Counted from the first letter of the stretch, positions 45,061 through 54,051 are shown. The stretch: DNA of 54,859 nucleotides from an uncultured Clostridium sp. (GCA_900557045.1 USQY01000004.1:1-54859), one strand, 5' to 3'. The notes: generated by a model from the sequence alone, not told the origin. A program made the numbers and translations.

Positions 45061-46856
45061 TCTCCTTTTCCTTTAAAATAGTCTTCTACCTCTTCCGAAG
45101 TAATCAATTCATAGTCATTTGCTATATCTTCAATTTCTGTGAAATCATAGTTATCTACATTTTCGTCAATACTAATTGAAGCAATAGCATTTTCTGTTCC
45201 TCCGTGTAAGTAAGGCTTTTCTTTCCCATCAGTAGTAAATGCCACATTAGGGTGTTTTAAAATATCATACTTAAAGTCCATTACTGGTCTTTCTCCTCTT
45301 ATAAAAAGAATTGCATATTTATTATCAAGTAACCTTACTTCATCAGGAGTTAATAACTCCCTACCACTTATTTGATAGTTAGTTGAATAATTACCACTTC
45401 TACCACTTGATTTTCCATAAGTATTAGTGTCAATCGTTTCTTTCCCCAAGAGTTCTGAAACATACTTGTGCGTAGATTGCTCGTTTCCTCCTAGATATAG
45501 AAATTCATCGCAGTTTCCTACTATTGACTCCCATTGCTTCTCAAAAAGTGCTTTTAATTGTGCTAGATTTTGAAGAATAATAGATACTGAAACTTCTCTC
45601 GAACGCATAACTGAAAGTATCTTATCAAAGTCATCTGGAAGTGAAACATTGGCAAACTCGTCCATTATGAAATGAACGTGTACTGGTAAACTTCCTCCGT
45701 ATTTATGGTCTGCCAAAAAAAACAACTGCTGAAACAGTTGCGTATATAAAATGCTAACTAGAAAGTTAAAGCTCGTGTCATTATCCGGTATAAGTGCAAA
45801 TAATGCTGTTTTCTTTTCTCCTAATGATGGTAAATCTAATTCATCAGTAGCAGTTAAAGAAGCCAAACTTTCTAGGTTAAATTTTTCTAATCTTGCAGCC
45901 AAAGTAATCTGAATAGATTTTAATGTTTTAGCAGAACCACTATGATAATCACGATAATACTTAACTGCAATATGTTCTGGTTCTCTTTCTTCTAATCTAT
46001 TAAATAAAACATCTAATGGACTTACATAAGCATCATCATCTTCGTGTACTTCTCCTGCTCGAAGTAATTCCATTACCATTGGAAAGTTTTGTTCATCCTC
46101 TGGTGCTTCATATTTAAGATAAAATACAAGTGCTAGTAGTAACATACTTGCAGCCGTATCCCAGAACGGATCATTAGACTGACTACCCTTTGGTGTTGTT
46201 GACTTAAATAAATTGGTTACAAGTTTTTGAACATCATTGTCATTTTTTAGGTAAACGAACGGGTTGTAACAATGACTCTTTTCCATATTTATTAAGTCTA
46301 ATACTTTTACCTCATAGCCTTTCTTTTTCAATAATTCGCCTGTGTCCCTCACAATTTCGCCCTTGGGGTCTAAAATTACCATTGAGGTATTGCATTGCAT
46401 TACATTTGGTTTGCAATAAAACCTTGTCTTACCTGCTCCACTACCACCACAGACTAAAACATTTAGATTTCTTCTATGCTTTTTTCCATTTAACCCTATA
46501 CAAACATTTTGAGTTAATAACTTATTTCTATCCATAGGTAGTTGTTTGTACTTTTTATTTATCTCATTTGCATTTCCCCACCTTGCAGAGCCGTGTTCTT
46601 CTCTCCTACGGTAATTCTTTTTAGTAGATAAATAAATTGTAATTGCCATTACATAGCCAATAATAAATATTATTATTACCTTTATTGAACTATCACACCA
46701 AGTAATATGAAAAGGATTACCAATAACATCTGAAAAATCTTTCATTATTTGTGGTAATCCTCCATTTACTGATGGTGCAATTAAAAGTGCTAACCATATT
46801 GTCGGTATTAGTCCAAGACAATACAACCACTTTGGATAACTAGAATCTGTATTCAT
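45057..46856 (-). CDS. VirD4-like coupling protein (CD1115 family)
   Basis: 599 aa. Two N-terminal membrane segments, Walker A VCGGSGAGKTRFYCKPN near residue 137 and Walker B VHFIMDEFANV near 394, followed by ILQNLAQLKALFEKQWESIV. The TraG/VirD4 coupling protein links the relaxase-DNA complex to the channel and uses ATP to move it. It overlaps the 67-aa gene by 17 bases. Confidence 0.95.
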   Translation of the reverse strand: MNTDSSYPKWLYCLGLIPTIWLALLIAPSVNGGLPQIMKDFSDVIGNPFHITWCDSSIKVIIIFIIGYVMAITIYLSTKKNYRRREEHGSARWGNANEINKKYKQLPMDRNKLLTQNVCIGLNGKKHRRNLNVLVCGGSGAGKTRFYCKPNVMQCNTSMVILDPKGEIVRDTGELLKKKGYEVKVLDLINMEKSHCYNPFVYLKNDNDVQKLVTNLFKSTTPKGSQSNDPFWDTAASMLLLALVFYLKYEAPEDEQNFPMVMELLRAGEVHEDDDAYVSPLDVLFNRLEEREPEHIAVKYYRDYHSGSAKTLKSIQITLAARLEKFNLESLASLTATDELDLPSLGEKKTALFALIPDNDTSFNFLVSILYTQLFQQLFFLADHKYGGSLPVHVHFIMDEFANVSLPDDFDKILSVMRSREVSVSIILQNLAQLKALFEKQWESIVGNCDEFLYLGGNEQSTHKYVSELLGKETIDTNTYGKSSGRSGNYSTNYQISGRELLTPDEVRLLDNKYAILFIRGERPVMDFKYDILKHPNVAFTTDGKEKPYLHGGTENAIASISIDENVDNYDFTEIEDIANDYELITSEEVEDYFKGKGE

Positions 46857-47043
46857 CTCTCCTCATAGACCTTGTGAGAACTTTTTTTTTAGGTGGGGCG
46901 TCAATGGCTCTTAATAAAACCTCATCAACATATTCTGTATCTTTGCCCTCTTTAATCATTTTATTTCTAAACTCATTTAAAGCATTGATAAGAATACCTA
47001 ACTCGTATTTATCAAGTTCTAACACTTTAATTTCTTCTTTCAT
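46840..47043 (-). CDS. Small ICE protein, 67 aa
   Basis: 67 aa: an acidic opening (VLELDKYELGILINALNEFR) and a basic C-terminus (PPKKKVLTRSMRRDEYRF). Small proteins of this shape occur between the ArdC-like and VirD4 genes of related ICEs; the role is unknown. It overlaps the coupling-protein gene, and GGAGG precedes its start 8 bases after the previous stop. Confidence 0.7.
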   Translation of the reverse strand: MKEEIKVLELDKYELGILINALNEFRNKMIKEGKDTEYVDEVLLRAIDAPPKKKVLTRSMRRDEYRF

Positions 47044-47051
47044 AATTCCTC

Positions 47052-47942
47052 CTATCTTTCGTGTTCCTTATTTTTTTGTGCTTTTGAAATAGTTTCAAAA
47101 TATGCACTCATTCTAGTATTTATATCTTCCATATTGCTACGCATAGAAGTTAATTCATTTCTTACCTCACTAGCACTCATATTTTTAAATACATCTGGAA
47201 TAGTGTTGATATTTATATCTGACACATCAATTCCATATTTCTTACATAACATATATGAAGTAGATTCACATTTAAAATTATCTAGTTCAGTATTTCCTGT
47301 TTCTTCAAGTGCAGATCTAGTTAGTTCTTTTGCAAGTTGTTTAAATATTGTTGGAGTTTCTCCACCCCTTTTAACATATAAAACATTATCTTCCTTATTC
47401 CATAGTGCAACTTTATCACTATTGGGAATTTCATCTACTGCCTTTATATCAACAGGACAGTCTTTTAAAAGAGCCGTTAATTTTACTCTATCATCATAAT
47501 TGATAGTTCTTGGCTTTTGTGTAGATGTTGTTTGTGATATATCAAACATTTTCTTAACATTATATGAAATAGCAGAACTACCATCTGACCTTGTATAAGA
47601 ATCTCCCGGTTCTAATATCTTAATACCATTTGCACCTTTCTTTATAAATGCTCCGGATTCTTTCCAATCATCAAATTCTTTTATTTGTATAGCATTAGGA
47701 TAAGTAGCAGATATTACAAGTGCATTACCAACAGAGTATTTGTCGAATCTTCCTTGAACATCTAGGTATTGTTTATACTTGTTAATATCTGTTTTTATCT
47801 CGTCTGCTGTTTTGTCCATTAAATCATATACTTCTTGTCTTTCTTGTTGCTTTCTTTCTCTCCAAGCATTTTTATCAAAAGATTTATTTGATTTAGTGGT
47901 ATTGTTATTAGCATTAGCCATTATTTGGTCAAAATCATTCAT
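47052..47942 (-). CDS. ArdC-like single-stranded DNA-binding domain protein
   Basis: 296 aa. Residues 25-140 match the ArdC N-terminal domain (VYDLMDKTADEIKTDINKYK; FDKYSVGNALVISATYPNAI; WKESGAFIKKGANGIKILEP). ArdC proteins bind single-stranded DNA and can block restriction of incoming DNA. The metalloprotease part of full-length ArdC is not clearly present; the second half (FKQLAKELTRSALEETGNTE) keeps only a faint trace. It may protect the transferred strand, including from the recipient's defences. Confidence 0.8.
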   Translation of the reverse strand: MNDFDQIMANANNNTTKSNKSFDKNAWRERKQQERQEVYDLMDKTADEIKTDINKYKQYLDVQGRFDKYSVGNALVISATYPNAIQIKEFDDWKESGAFIKKGANGIKILEPGDSYTRSDGSSAISYNVKKMFDISQTTSTQKPRTINYDDRVKLTALLKDCPVDIKAVDEIPNSDKVALWNKEDNVLYVKRGGETPTIFKQLAKELTRSALEETGNTELDNFKCESTSYMLCKKYGIDVSDININTIPDVFKNMSASEVRNELTSMRSNMEDINTRMSAYFETISKAQKNKEHER

Positions 47943-47948
47943 ATTCTA

Positions 47949-48713
47949 TTACCCTCTTTCCTTTGATTTTTTCTTTTTTGATTTTGGTTGTTTGTGTTTT
48001 GTAGTTTTGTTTTTTTCTGGTTTTTCTTTTTTAAGTTCATCTTTATCTAAATCTTTATCTTTCTTCTGTTCTTCTCTTATTGCTTTTATTTCTTCTCTAA
48101 CAGATGGTTTTTCAGATTTAGTACCCTTGTCTGACTTGTTTTTGTTGTCTAAGGTAGGCTCTGACAGAGGGCTTTTTTCTGTCTTTGCCACTTGGGGGTT
48201 TGACATTTCATTTTCTTCCTTGCTTATAGGTTTAGATAAAATATCATCAACCAATTTTTCTTCGACACTCTTAATAACAACCCCTTTATCTTTACTGTCT
48301 TTTGATTTTTGAATTTCACTTTTAATAGAAGCCGTATCAACAGTAGCAAGATTAAATCTATCAACAATACGATTTATTTTACTTGCGTCTTCTGCTCTAA
48401 CCATAATGTCGACCATACCATCTACACTTTTACCTCTACTTTTTAAAGCACAAAATAAAACACCATATCTTTTTGCTTCCTCTGTGAATTTTCTTAAATC
48501 TTCTTCCTTAACAGTAAATACTTTAAGTTCTTTACCAGATTTAAGCATATTAGTAAGTCTTGTCTTACCTTTTGTTTGTTTTTGGTCTTTTAATATTGCA
48601 ATCATTAGTGCAGCAACATTTTTTGCTCCACTTCCAGATAGTCTTACTGCTACCTCTAATCCTTGTAAACTCATTCTTACAATAGATTCAGCTGCGTCAC
48701 CTGATGTGTTCAT
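47949..48713 (-). CDS. PcfB family protein (DUF3801)
   Basis: 254 aa. The N-terminal 130 residues match PcfB/DUF3801 (DAAESIVRMSLQGLEVAVRL, KNVAALMIAILKDQKQTKGK, RYGVLFCALKSRGKSVDGMV). The C-terminal half is a Lys/Glu/Ser-rich tail ending KSKKKKSKERG, probably disordered and DNA- or protein-binding. PcfB-type proteins interact with coupling protein and relaxase in conjugation. It overlaps the relaxase by 17 bases. Confidence 0.88.
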   Translation of the reverse strand: MNTSGDAAESIVRMSLQGLEVAVRLSGSGAKNVAALMIAILKDQKQTKGKTRLTNMLKSGKELKVFTVKEEDLRKFTEEAKRYGVLFCALKSRGKSVDGMVDIMVRAEDASKINRIVDRFNLATVDTASIKSEIQKSKDSKDKGVVIKSVEEKLVDDILSKPISKEENEMSNPQVAKTEKSPLSEPTLDNKNKSDKGTKSEKPSVREEIKAIREEQKKDKDLDKDELKKEKPEKNKTTKHKQPKSKKKKSKERG

Positions 48714-50049
48714 TTTTCTCTACCTCCTTTTCTTGATTTTTTTCATCAGATAATTCTTGAAGATTTTGTTCCATCTTCTTACTTCTTTCTATAATATCTT
48801 TACATAGCACCACCTCCTTTCGTAACGGATTTATTTCTTTATTTAAGTTATCTATTTGTTCCTTAATTTCTTCCTTTTCTTGTTTTGACTTTGACTTTTT
48901 ATGTTTGTACCAGAGTTTACTTCTCTGATCCATAAGTTCTTCAAGTCTTTTTTCTTTATCTTCTTTAAACGCAAAAAACTGCTCGTCAGTTTTTAAATTA
49001 TTTCTGACAAGCAGTCTTGTTTCATTTGATATTTCTTCCATCTTTCGTACATCAGCACGAATAGCAGGAGATAATTTTTGATAAGGATACTTTTTAGGAA
49101 ATACTCTTAATAGATAACAATAGTGAATATATAAAGCATAAAATCCTTTTGGCTTTCGCTTTTTATAATAGTTAGAATTATACTTTTTCTTGTTACCATA
49201 TTCTTCTATAAAAGGTACTCGTTTGATATATTCTTCATCAATTCTTTGCTTAATTCTATCAATAGAATATTCATTACCAAAATATCTTTCAATACGGATA
49301 TTTTTCTTATATGGACTTCTTTTTATGCTTAACTTATTACCTCTATAAATTAACTCATAATCCATTGCTTTCATCAAATCTTCAAAGTCATAATAAGAAG
49401 TAGCCATACCTATTGCTCTATCTAAATCATTTTTAGCAATAGAGTAATAATTAACTTTATTGTTATTGTCTTTTTGATAATTAGCAAAGTTGATTCTACT
49501 ATTTCTGCAAGGCTTTTCTTTCAATACCGACAAGCCGTATTCTTCACATAAAGAATCTGATAATCTTCTTAATTCTGCATAAGTTTCTCTTTTATCATAA
49601 TATCTTTTTCCATCTTTAAATGATACAGAATTTATTACAAAATGATTATGATAATGATTAGTGTTAAGATGTGTACTAACAACAACCTCAAACCTATCTC
49701 CCCACATTTCTTCGGCAAGTCTTACTCCAATAGCGTGACATTGTTCCGGAGTAACTTCTCCCTCTGCAAATGATTGAAAGGCGTGAAAGCCAAGTATTCC
49801 TCCTGTCTTACCATATTGCTCTTTTGTAATAGCCATTTCTTCTAATGCAGTTTTAGGATTACAATTCACACCAGACACATAAAATTGTTTTTCTGTTTTA
49901 TAATCTGCTTCAACATAATCAATAACATTGTGTAAATCATAATAACTATCTTTACCATAATCACTATTGATAGTCTTTTCAATATTAGTAGTATAATCTA
50001 TTACATTATCTAATCTCTTTTCTATTTTCCATATTCCTGTCGTTGCAAT
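48697..50049 (-). CDS. Relaxase (MobA/VirD2-type mobilization nuclease)
   Basis: About 450 aa. Histidine motif: VVVSTHLNTNHYHNHFVINS (HxxxNHxHN type); the nicking tyrosine is probably in NVIDYTTNIEKTI. The relaxase cuts oriT, stays bound to the DNA and is pulled through the channel. The start is odd. Homologues begin MATTGIWKI, but here the codon is ATT (50047-50049), eight bases after AAAGGAGTG. An ATG at 50067 and the frame's furthest start at 50088 lack ribosome binding sites. AUU is a rare, weak start; see findings. The C-terminal third is a long coiled coil. Confidence 0.9.
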   Translation of the reverse strand: MATTGIWKIEKRLDNVIDYTTNIEKTINSDYGKDSYYDLHNVIDYVEADYKTEKQFYVSGVNCNPKTALEEMAITKEQYGKTGGILGFHAFQSFAEGEVTPEQCHAIGVRLAEEMWGDRFEVVVSTHLNTNHYHNHFVINSVSFKDGKRYYDKRETYAELRRLSDSLCEEYGLSVLKEKPCRNSRINFANYQKDNNNKVNYYSIAKNDLDRAIGMATSYYDFEDLMKAMDYELIYRGNKLSIKRSPYKKNIRIERYFGNEYSIDRIKQRIDEEYIKRVPFIEEYGNKKKYNSNYYKKRKPKGFYALYIHYCYLLRVFPKKYPYQKLSPAIRADVRKMEEISNETRLLVRNNLKTDEQFFAFKEDKEKRLEELMDQRSKLWYKHKKSKSKQEKEEIKEQIDNLNKEINPLRKEVVLCKDIIERSKKMEQNLQELSDEKNQEKEVEKNEHIR

Positions 50050-50075
50050 CTTTCTCACTCCTTTCATTTTGGCAT

Positions 50076-50106
50076 AAAAAAAGAGCAAACCACTTCTGAT
50101 TTACTC
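50076..50106 (-). terminator. Terminator or attenuator just before the relaxase
   Basis: GAGTAAA (50100-50106) pairs with TTTGCTC (50083-50089) on the minus strand, followed by seven T residues. A TTGACA box (50129-50134) lies upstream. It ends 27 bases before the relaxase start, so it may stop the IS110 transcript or act as a leader attenuator. Confidence 0.6.
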
Positions 50107-50236
50107 AATAAATTGACTATCTAAGTTTTGTCAATACTAAATTTATATAAATATTATACCACGACAAAAATCACGAAAATAGGCATTTTTTAAATTTTTC
50201 GTGTATTATAGTAATATATGTGATAAAATGAATTTG

Positions 50237-51439
50237 TTAATTTATTTTGAATGTTGTATTATTTTTGCACATTGTATATAACATTCTTAATATTTTTGTT
50301 GAACATGCAGTTAGGCTTTCATAGTAATGTTTGCCTTCTGCTTTTTTTGTTAAATAATAATTATAAACTGGATGATTAGGACATTGATGACCTAATTTAA
50401 CTACCATTTGGCTAATATTAAATAATATCCATCTTGCATATTTATTCCCTCGTTTAGATATTGTTCCATGAACATTAATACTTTTTCCTGATTGTATAAT
50501 TGTTGGATCTAAACCACAAAAAGCAATTAGTTGTTTATGATTATCAAATCTTGTAATATCTCCAAGTTCTCCAAGTAATTCAGTTGTTAATACTTCTCCA
50601 ATACCATAAAATGAATTAATAATATCAAAGTAAGGTGACTTTTTTGCTGTTTCAATCATCTTGTTTTTTAACTCATTTATTGTCTTAGTGTTTTCTTGTA
50701 AAATACTTGCCATATCTGATAAATTTTTAACATCTGAATGTTCTTTATCTACTCCTGGATAAGAATTAAGAGAAATCTCTTTAATTTTATTTGCTAATCT
50801 TTTGTAATAATAATCATGTCTTGAATTAGTTTTATATAAGTTGTTATATAAAGCATCAATTCTTTTTTCTTTAACAATATAAGCATGAGGAAATGTTTTT
50901 ATAAAATTTAAAGCTGTTTCTTCATAAATTCTACTGCCTTTGAATATTTCTTCAAACTCTGGAAAACAAATATTAATCAATCTCTTATATCTATTTTTAC
51001 AACTAACATTTAACTGTGTTAGATAAAAATATTGTCTTGTCATTGCTTTTAAATTTGCATATAAATCTTTCTTTGATAAATCGTGATATTCTACTTCATT
51101 AACAAAAAATAACTTGGCTAATCTCATACAATCTTTAGTATCTGTTTTTGTTTTCCTTAAAGTATCATAATTATTTTTAGTAGTTAAACTATTTATTACT
51201 AAAGTATTAAACTCATTTTCTTTAAAATATCTTTCTACTGATAAATGATAGATTCCTGTTGATTCCATAAATATTGTTAAATCATCTAATTTAAAATTAT
51301 TAATTTGATTTTTTAATTCATCAAAATCTTTTAAATTATGTTTAATTTCTTTTGGTTCAATTAATACTTCTCCATACTCTGTAGATAACATTACCATACT
51401 TTTTCCTTTAGCAACATCTACACTTAATACTGATTTCAT
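50237..51439 (-). mobile_element. IS110 family transposase (IS110-type insertion)
   Basis: 400 aa, full length. The RuvC-like DEDD domain has LSVDVAKGKSMVML and TIFMESTGIYHLS, then LRKTKTDTKDCMRLAKLFF. The C-terminal Tnp20 domain has GIGEVLTTELLGELGDITRF, FCGLDPTIIQSGKS and the SKRGNKYARW serine motif. IS110 elements move without terminal inverted repeats and use a bridge RNA from their non-coding end to pick donor and target. Exact ends were not seen. With the neighbouring sdp-like genes it separates MobC from the relaxase. Confidence 0.93.
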
Positions 51440-51615
51440 TATTTACTCCTTTCTGAATTTAAGTCTTCTGTTTCCACCATTATTTCATCAAGCTTGTTAT
51501 ATAGATTCTTTGACCTCACTATCTTAAACTAAATTAATAATAGAAATAAAAGTTGAACTGTCAATTTGTTAGATTCTAAGACCTCTGTAATTTGCTGTTC
51601 TCACTTAAACTCTTG
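51440..51615 (-). ncRNA. Candidate IS110 bridge RNA region
   Basis: The non-coding end upstream of the transposase (to about 51690) carries two near-identical 16-base blocks on the minus strand: GAGGTCTTAGAATCTA (51570-51585) and GAGGTCAAAGAATCTA (51502-51517), 68 bases apart. Bridge RNAs of the IS110 group come from this place and have two guide loops; repeated blocks of this type are what one expects of paired loops. Boundaries are approximate. Confidence 0.5.
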
Positions 51616-51691
51616 GTAAATAATTTAACACAAAAAAATAAGATATAAATATTAAATTATTTACATCTTAAAGTATACTTGTAATTTATTG

Positions 51692-52240
51692 TTATACCCA
51701 TATAATCAATATTAGTAATATAATACCCATACCTAGAAAACCATATCCCATAATTCTACTCATTTTTCTAAATGATTTTTCAGTTTTAGGAGTTGGATGA
51801 AAAAGTTTTTTTCCTGTTTCATAATTCATTTTAGGCATATAGTTTCCAATAATCGTAAATAATATTCCTAATATCAAACATACACTTTTTCCAACATAAA
51901 CATCACTACCTAACGGAACTTCTATCATAATGATATATACTAATACTGTAATAATTGGAATAAACCATTCCATTATTTTTAAAACTCTAGGTTTTTCACT
52001 ATTTTTTAATTTATTAACTTTTGTTGTACATATTATACATATTGCTTGCACAATAGCCATAATAACTGGTATTCCAAATAATGCAAAATTTTTTTGTGCA
52101 TAATTATCTGGTACATCATTTATCGTAAAATGAATTGGCATTTGTTCTGGTAGCCTATTATAAAAAGCAATACCTAATACCATTGGTAATAAACATATAA
52201 TTACACTTAAAATTAATGTTCTTTTATTTTTCTTTTCCAT
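51692..52240 (-). CDS. SdpI-like membrane protein (DUF1648)
   Basis: 182 aa. Five or so membrane segments, and PLVLGIAFYNRLPEQMPIHF-like opening text (FYNRLPEQMPIHFTINDVP) is the DUF1648/SdpI signature. In Bacillus subtilis SdpI gives immunity against the SdpC toxin and captures its repressor SdpR. No SdpC-like gene is nearby. It overlaps the regulator gene by 17 bases, so it is co-translated with it. Confidence 0.85.
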   Translation of the reverse strand: MEKKNKRTLILSVIICLLPMVLGIAFYNRLPEQMPIHFTINDVPDNYAQKNFALFGIPVIMAIVQAICIICTTKVNKLKNSEKPRVLKIMEWFIPIITVLVYIIMIEVPLGSDVYVGKSVCLILGILFTIIGNYMPKMNYETGKKLFHPTPKTEKSFRKMSRIMGYGFLGMGIILLILIIWV

Positions 52241-52505
52241 TCTTATTTCCTCCCAACTTATAAATCCAAACTAAGACATCTTCAAATACGGAACTATTTA
52301 ATTCATAAAATATAAAGTTCTTTTGCTTTGTTTCAGTTATTAAATTTGCTTTCTTTAAATTTGATAAATGATATGATACGGTTGCTCCTGTTAAATTAAA
52401 GCTACTTGATATTTCTCCTGCTGTTTTTCTACCATCTTTTAATAGTTCTAATATCTCTCTTCTTACAGGATCACTAATTGCTTTTAATGTTTCCGACATT
52501 CCCAA
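52224..52505 (-). CDS. ArsR family repressor, SdpR-like
   Basis: 93 aa from a TTG at 52505 (GAGGTG six bases before it); ATG 52499 is the alternative, and the longer frame to 52577 is not supported. The winged helix reads SETLKAISDPVRREILELLK, then TAGEISSSFNLTGATVSYHL and KKANLITETKQKNFIFYELN. It lacks metal-binding cysteines, as in SdpR-type autorepressors. The paired SdpI-like gene follows. Palindromic CTAAATAG blocks upstream are likely operators. Confidence 0.88.
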   Translation of the reverse strand: MGMSETLKAISDPVRREILELLKDGRKTAGEISSSFNLTGATVSYHLSNLKKANLITETKQKNFIFYELNSSVFEDVLVWIYKLGGNKNGKEK

Positions 52506-52578
52506 AATAATCACCTCACTTATAGTATTTCGATATATATCTAAATAGATTATACTATTTTGTAACTCTAATGTCAAT

Positions 52579-52606
52579 AACTATTTAGATTTTTTTCTAA
52601 ATAGTT
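52579..52606. promoter_or_regulatory. Operator-like inverted repeat before the sdpR-like gene
   Basis: AACTATTTAGA (52579-52589) and TCTAAATAGTT (52596-52606) form a perfect 11-bp inverted repeat around six T residues. A further CTAAATAG copy lies at about 52539-52546, nearer the gene. This fits an autoregulatory ArsR operator. Confidence 0.6.
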
Positions 52607-52610
52607 ATAT

Positions 52611-52642
52611 AAAAATAGATTAGTTGTATTTCAAACTAATCT
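52611..52642 (-). terminator. Intrinsic terminator after the 65-aa ORF
   Basis: AGATTAGTT/AACTAATCT (52617-52625 with 52634-52642) is a perfect 9-bp hairpin followed by ATTTTTAT on the minus strand, 13 bases after the stop codon. Confidence 0.75.
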
Positions 52643-52655
52643 AAACAATAACTTA

Positions 52656-52853
52656 CTATTTAGTGATTATATTTAATTCACTAAAAATATCTTTTAAAGA
52701 TATAAGGACATTTCTGTTATCAATCATAAATGAAAGAAAATCATTTTTCTTATCATTAGTATCTAGTCTATTCATTACTACTGAAATAACATCTGATTTT
52801 ATATTTTGTCTATCTAATTCTTTTAATATTGAACAATCTAAGTTTGATAACAT
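52656..52853 (-). CDS. Small hypothetical protein, 65 aa
   Basis: 65 aa, soluble, no domain recognised (SNLDCSILKELDRQNIKSDV). It has a terminator after it and a GGAGAGGG-like site before the ATG, so it is probably expressed as a single gene. It lies between MobC and the sdp-like pair and is part of the cargo that separates MobC from the relaxase. Confidence 0.5.
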   Translation of the reverse strand: MLSNLDCSILKELDRQNIKSDVISVVMNRLDTNDKKNDFLSFMIDNRNVLISLKDIFSELNIITK

Positions 52854-52921
52854 TACTACCCTCTCCCAACGATAATAATTATATCATTTAATTTATTTTT
52901 TTACCATAATACAGACAAAAT

Positions 52922-53251
52922 TCATTCATCTTTATCTGGTCTTAAATATTTATTTTTCATATCAATAATAAACTCATCTAATTTATCAATTTCTTTCTTT
53001 AAATGAGGCACATCTATTACACCTTTTGCATTTGCAATTCTGGCTATCTGATTTATATTATTTCCAATGTTGCGAATATTTTTTATTTCTTCATAAAATT
53101 GCTCTGACGGTTTCTCTTTCGGTTTATAACCTACAATAAGATGTCTAATATAATCAGAGGCATTCATACCAACTGCTTGTGACTTACTCTTCATAATATA
53201 TTCTTCTTCATCATTAAGCCATATTTGTTTTTTTATTCTACGACTTCGCAT
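52922..53251 (-). CDS. mobC: Relaxosome accessory protein MobC
   Basis: 109 aa. The start RSRRIKKQIWLNDEEEYIMK and VGMNASDYIRHLIVGYKPKE is a ribbon-helix-helix mobilization protein; EEIKNIRNIGNNINQIARIA is the MobC C-terminal signature. MobC binds near oriT and opens it for the relaxase. It is normally next to the relaxase; here 2.8 kb of cargo lies between. GGAGGTTGTT precedes the ATG. Confidence 0.92.
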   Translation of the reverse strand: MRSRRIKKQIWLNDEEEYIMKSKSQAVGMNASDYIRHLIVGYKPKEKPSEQFYEEIKNIRNIGNNINQIARIANAKGVIDVPHLKKEIDKLDEFIIDMKNKYLRPDKDE

Positions 53252-53406
53252 TTAACAACCTCCGGATCTTCTTCGTGTTCATTATCTCTTAATACTATTT
53301 GTCTTTCCAGTTCACTTATACGATTTACTTGTAAGCAACACATCAAGGTGGTCATTGCAAGACCTCCTATGATGAACCCTAAAACAAAAAATAATAATTC
53401 ACTCAT
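53233..53406 (-). CDS. Small membrane protein (DUF3789 type)
   Basis: 57 aa from ATG 53406 (AAAGGAAAGTG upstream). One membrane segment (ELLFFVLGFIIGGLAMTTLM) near the start, then a charged helix (QVNRISELERQIVLRDNEHE). Proteins of this kind accompany mobC in many Firmicute ICEs. It overlaps the mobC start by 19 bases, so the two are coupled. Role unknown. Confidence 0.75.
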   Translation of the reverse strand: MSELLFFVLGFIIGGLAMTTLMCCLQVNRISELERQIVLRDNEHEEDPEVVKCEVVE

Positions 53407-53440
53407 TACTATCACTTTCCTTTCTTCAATATACAGTTTT

Positions 53441-53512
53441 GTCTAGCAAGGGGATTGGGGATTTCCCCACAAGCGAATTTATACGGGAGTATAAATTCAG
53501 TGCTGGCTAGAC
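53441..53512. other. Candidate origin of transfer (oriT)
   Basis: An outer 7-bp repeat (GTCTAGC at 53441-53447, GCTAGAC at 53506-53512) encloses a 10-bp hairpin with a GGGA loop (GAATTTATAC 53475-53484, GTATAAATTC 53489-53498) and a GGGGA/TCCCC stem (about 53456-53467). It fills the short space between the mobC unit and the next gene, where oriT is expected. A structured RNA is the alternative. Confidence 0.5.
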
Positions 53513-53519
53513 ATAAGTT

Positions 53520-54047
53520 TTATTCCCCAAGAGAACACTTGCCACAATAAGGACAATAGTGTTTGCAATTTTCACATTGCATTTTCATAAAAGATTCTGC
53601 GTCTAATTCATCATCATCTTCCTCAAAATCTTTCTCTGGTTCTTCTTCAATTTCTTCAACTTCAAACTCGATTGGTATAGTTGTATCTATCTCAATAATT
53701 TCATTTTCTATTACAAATTTTGCTACAATCAATGCTGCTTCTTTTTGATTTCTTGCTTCAATTTCAAAATAATCTTCATTAACATTTGTAACTTTTACTT
53801 CATATTTTTTATCTTCTATTTCACTTAAAAGACCAACTTCAATTAGTAAATCTTCAATATCAAGTTCTAATTCCTCACACATTTTTACAAACGGAATTAA
53901 GTAAAAACTTGGCTTTAATCCATTTTCAAACCTTGATATTTCTGCGTGACTTATACCAATTTTTTCAGCAAGTTTTCTTGTTGAAATACCTTTCTCATTT
54001 CTTCTTGTTTTAATAATATTTGCTAATTTTAAATAATCAAATTTCAT
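53520..54047 (-). CDS. XRE family regulator with C-terminal Cys-rich tail
   Basis: 175 aa from ATG 54047 (AAAGGTGAAA upstream; the frame extends to 54068 without a site). An XRE helix-turn-helix occupies residues 5-60 (GISTRKLAEKIGISHAEISR). A middle alpha/beta region and a Glu/Asp-rich linker follow. The end has CENCKHYCPYCGKCS, a likely zinc site of the type seen in ICE proteins. It may repress the transfer genes. It begins 4 bases after the primase-like gene stop. Confidence 0.85.
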   Translation of the reverse strand: MKFDYLKLANIIKTRRNEKGISTRKLAEKIGISHAEISRFENGLKPSFYLIPFVKMCEELELDIEDLLIEVGLLSEIEDKKYEVKVTNVNEDYFEIEARNQKEAALIVAKFVIENEIIEIDTTIPIEFEVEEIEEEPEKDFEEDDDELDAESFMKMQCENCKHYCPYCGKCSLGE

Positions 54048-54051
54048 AATT

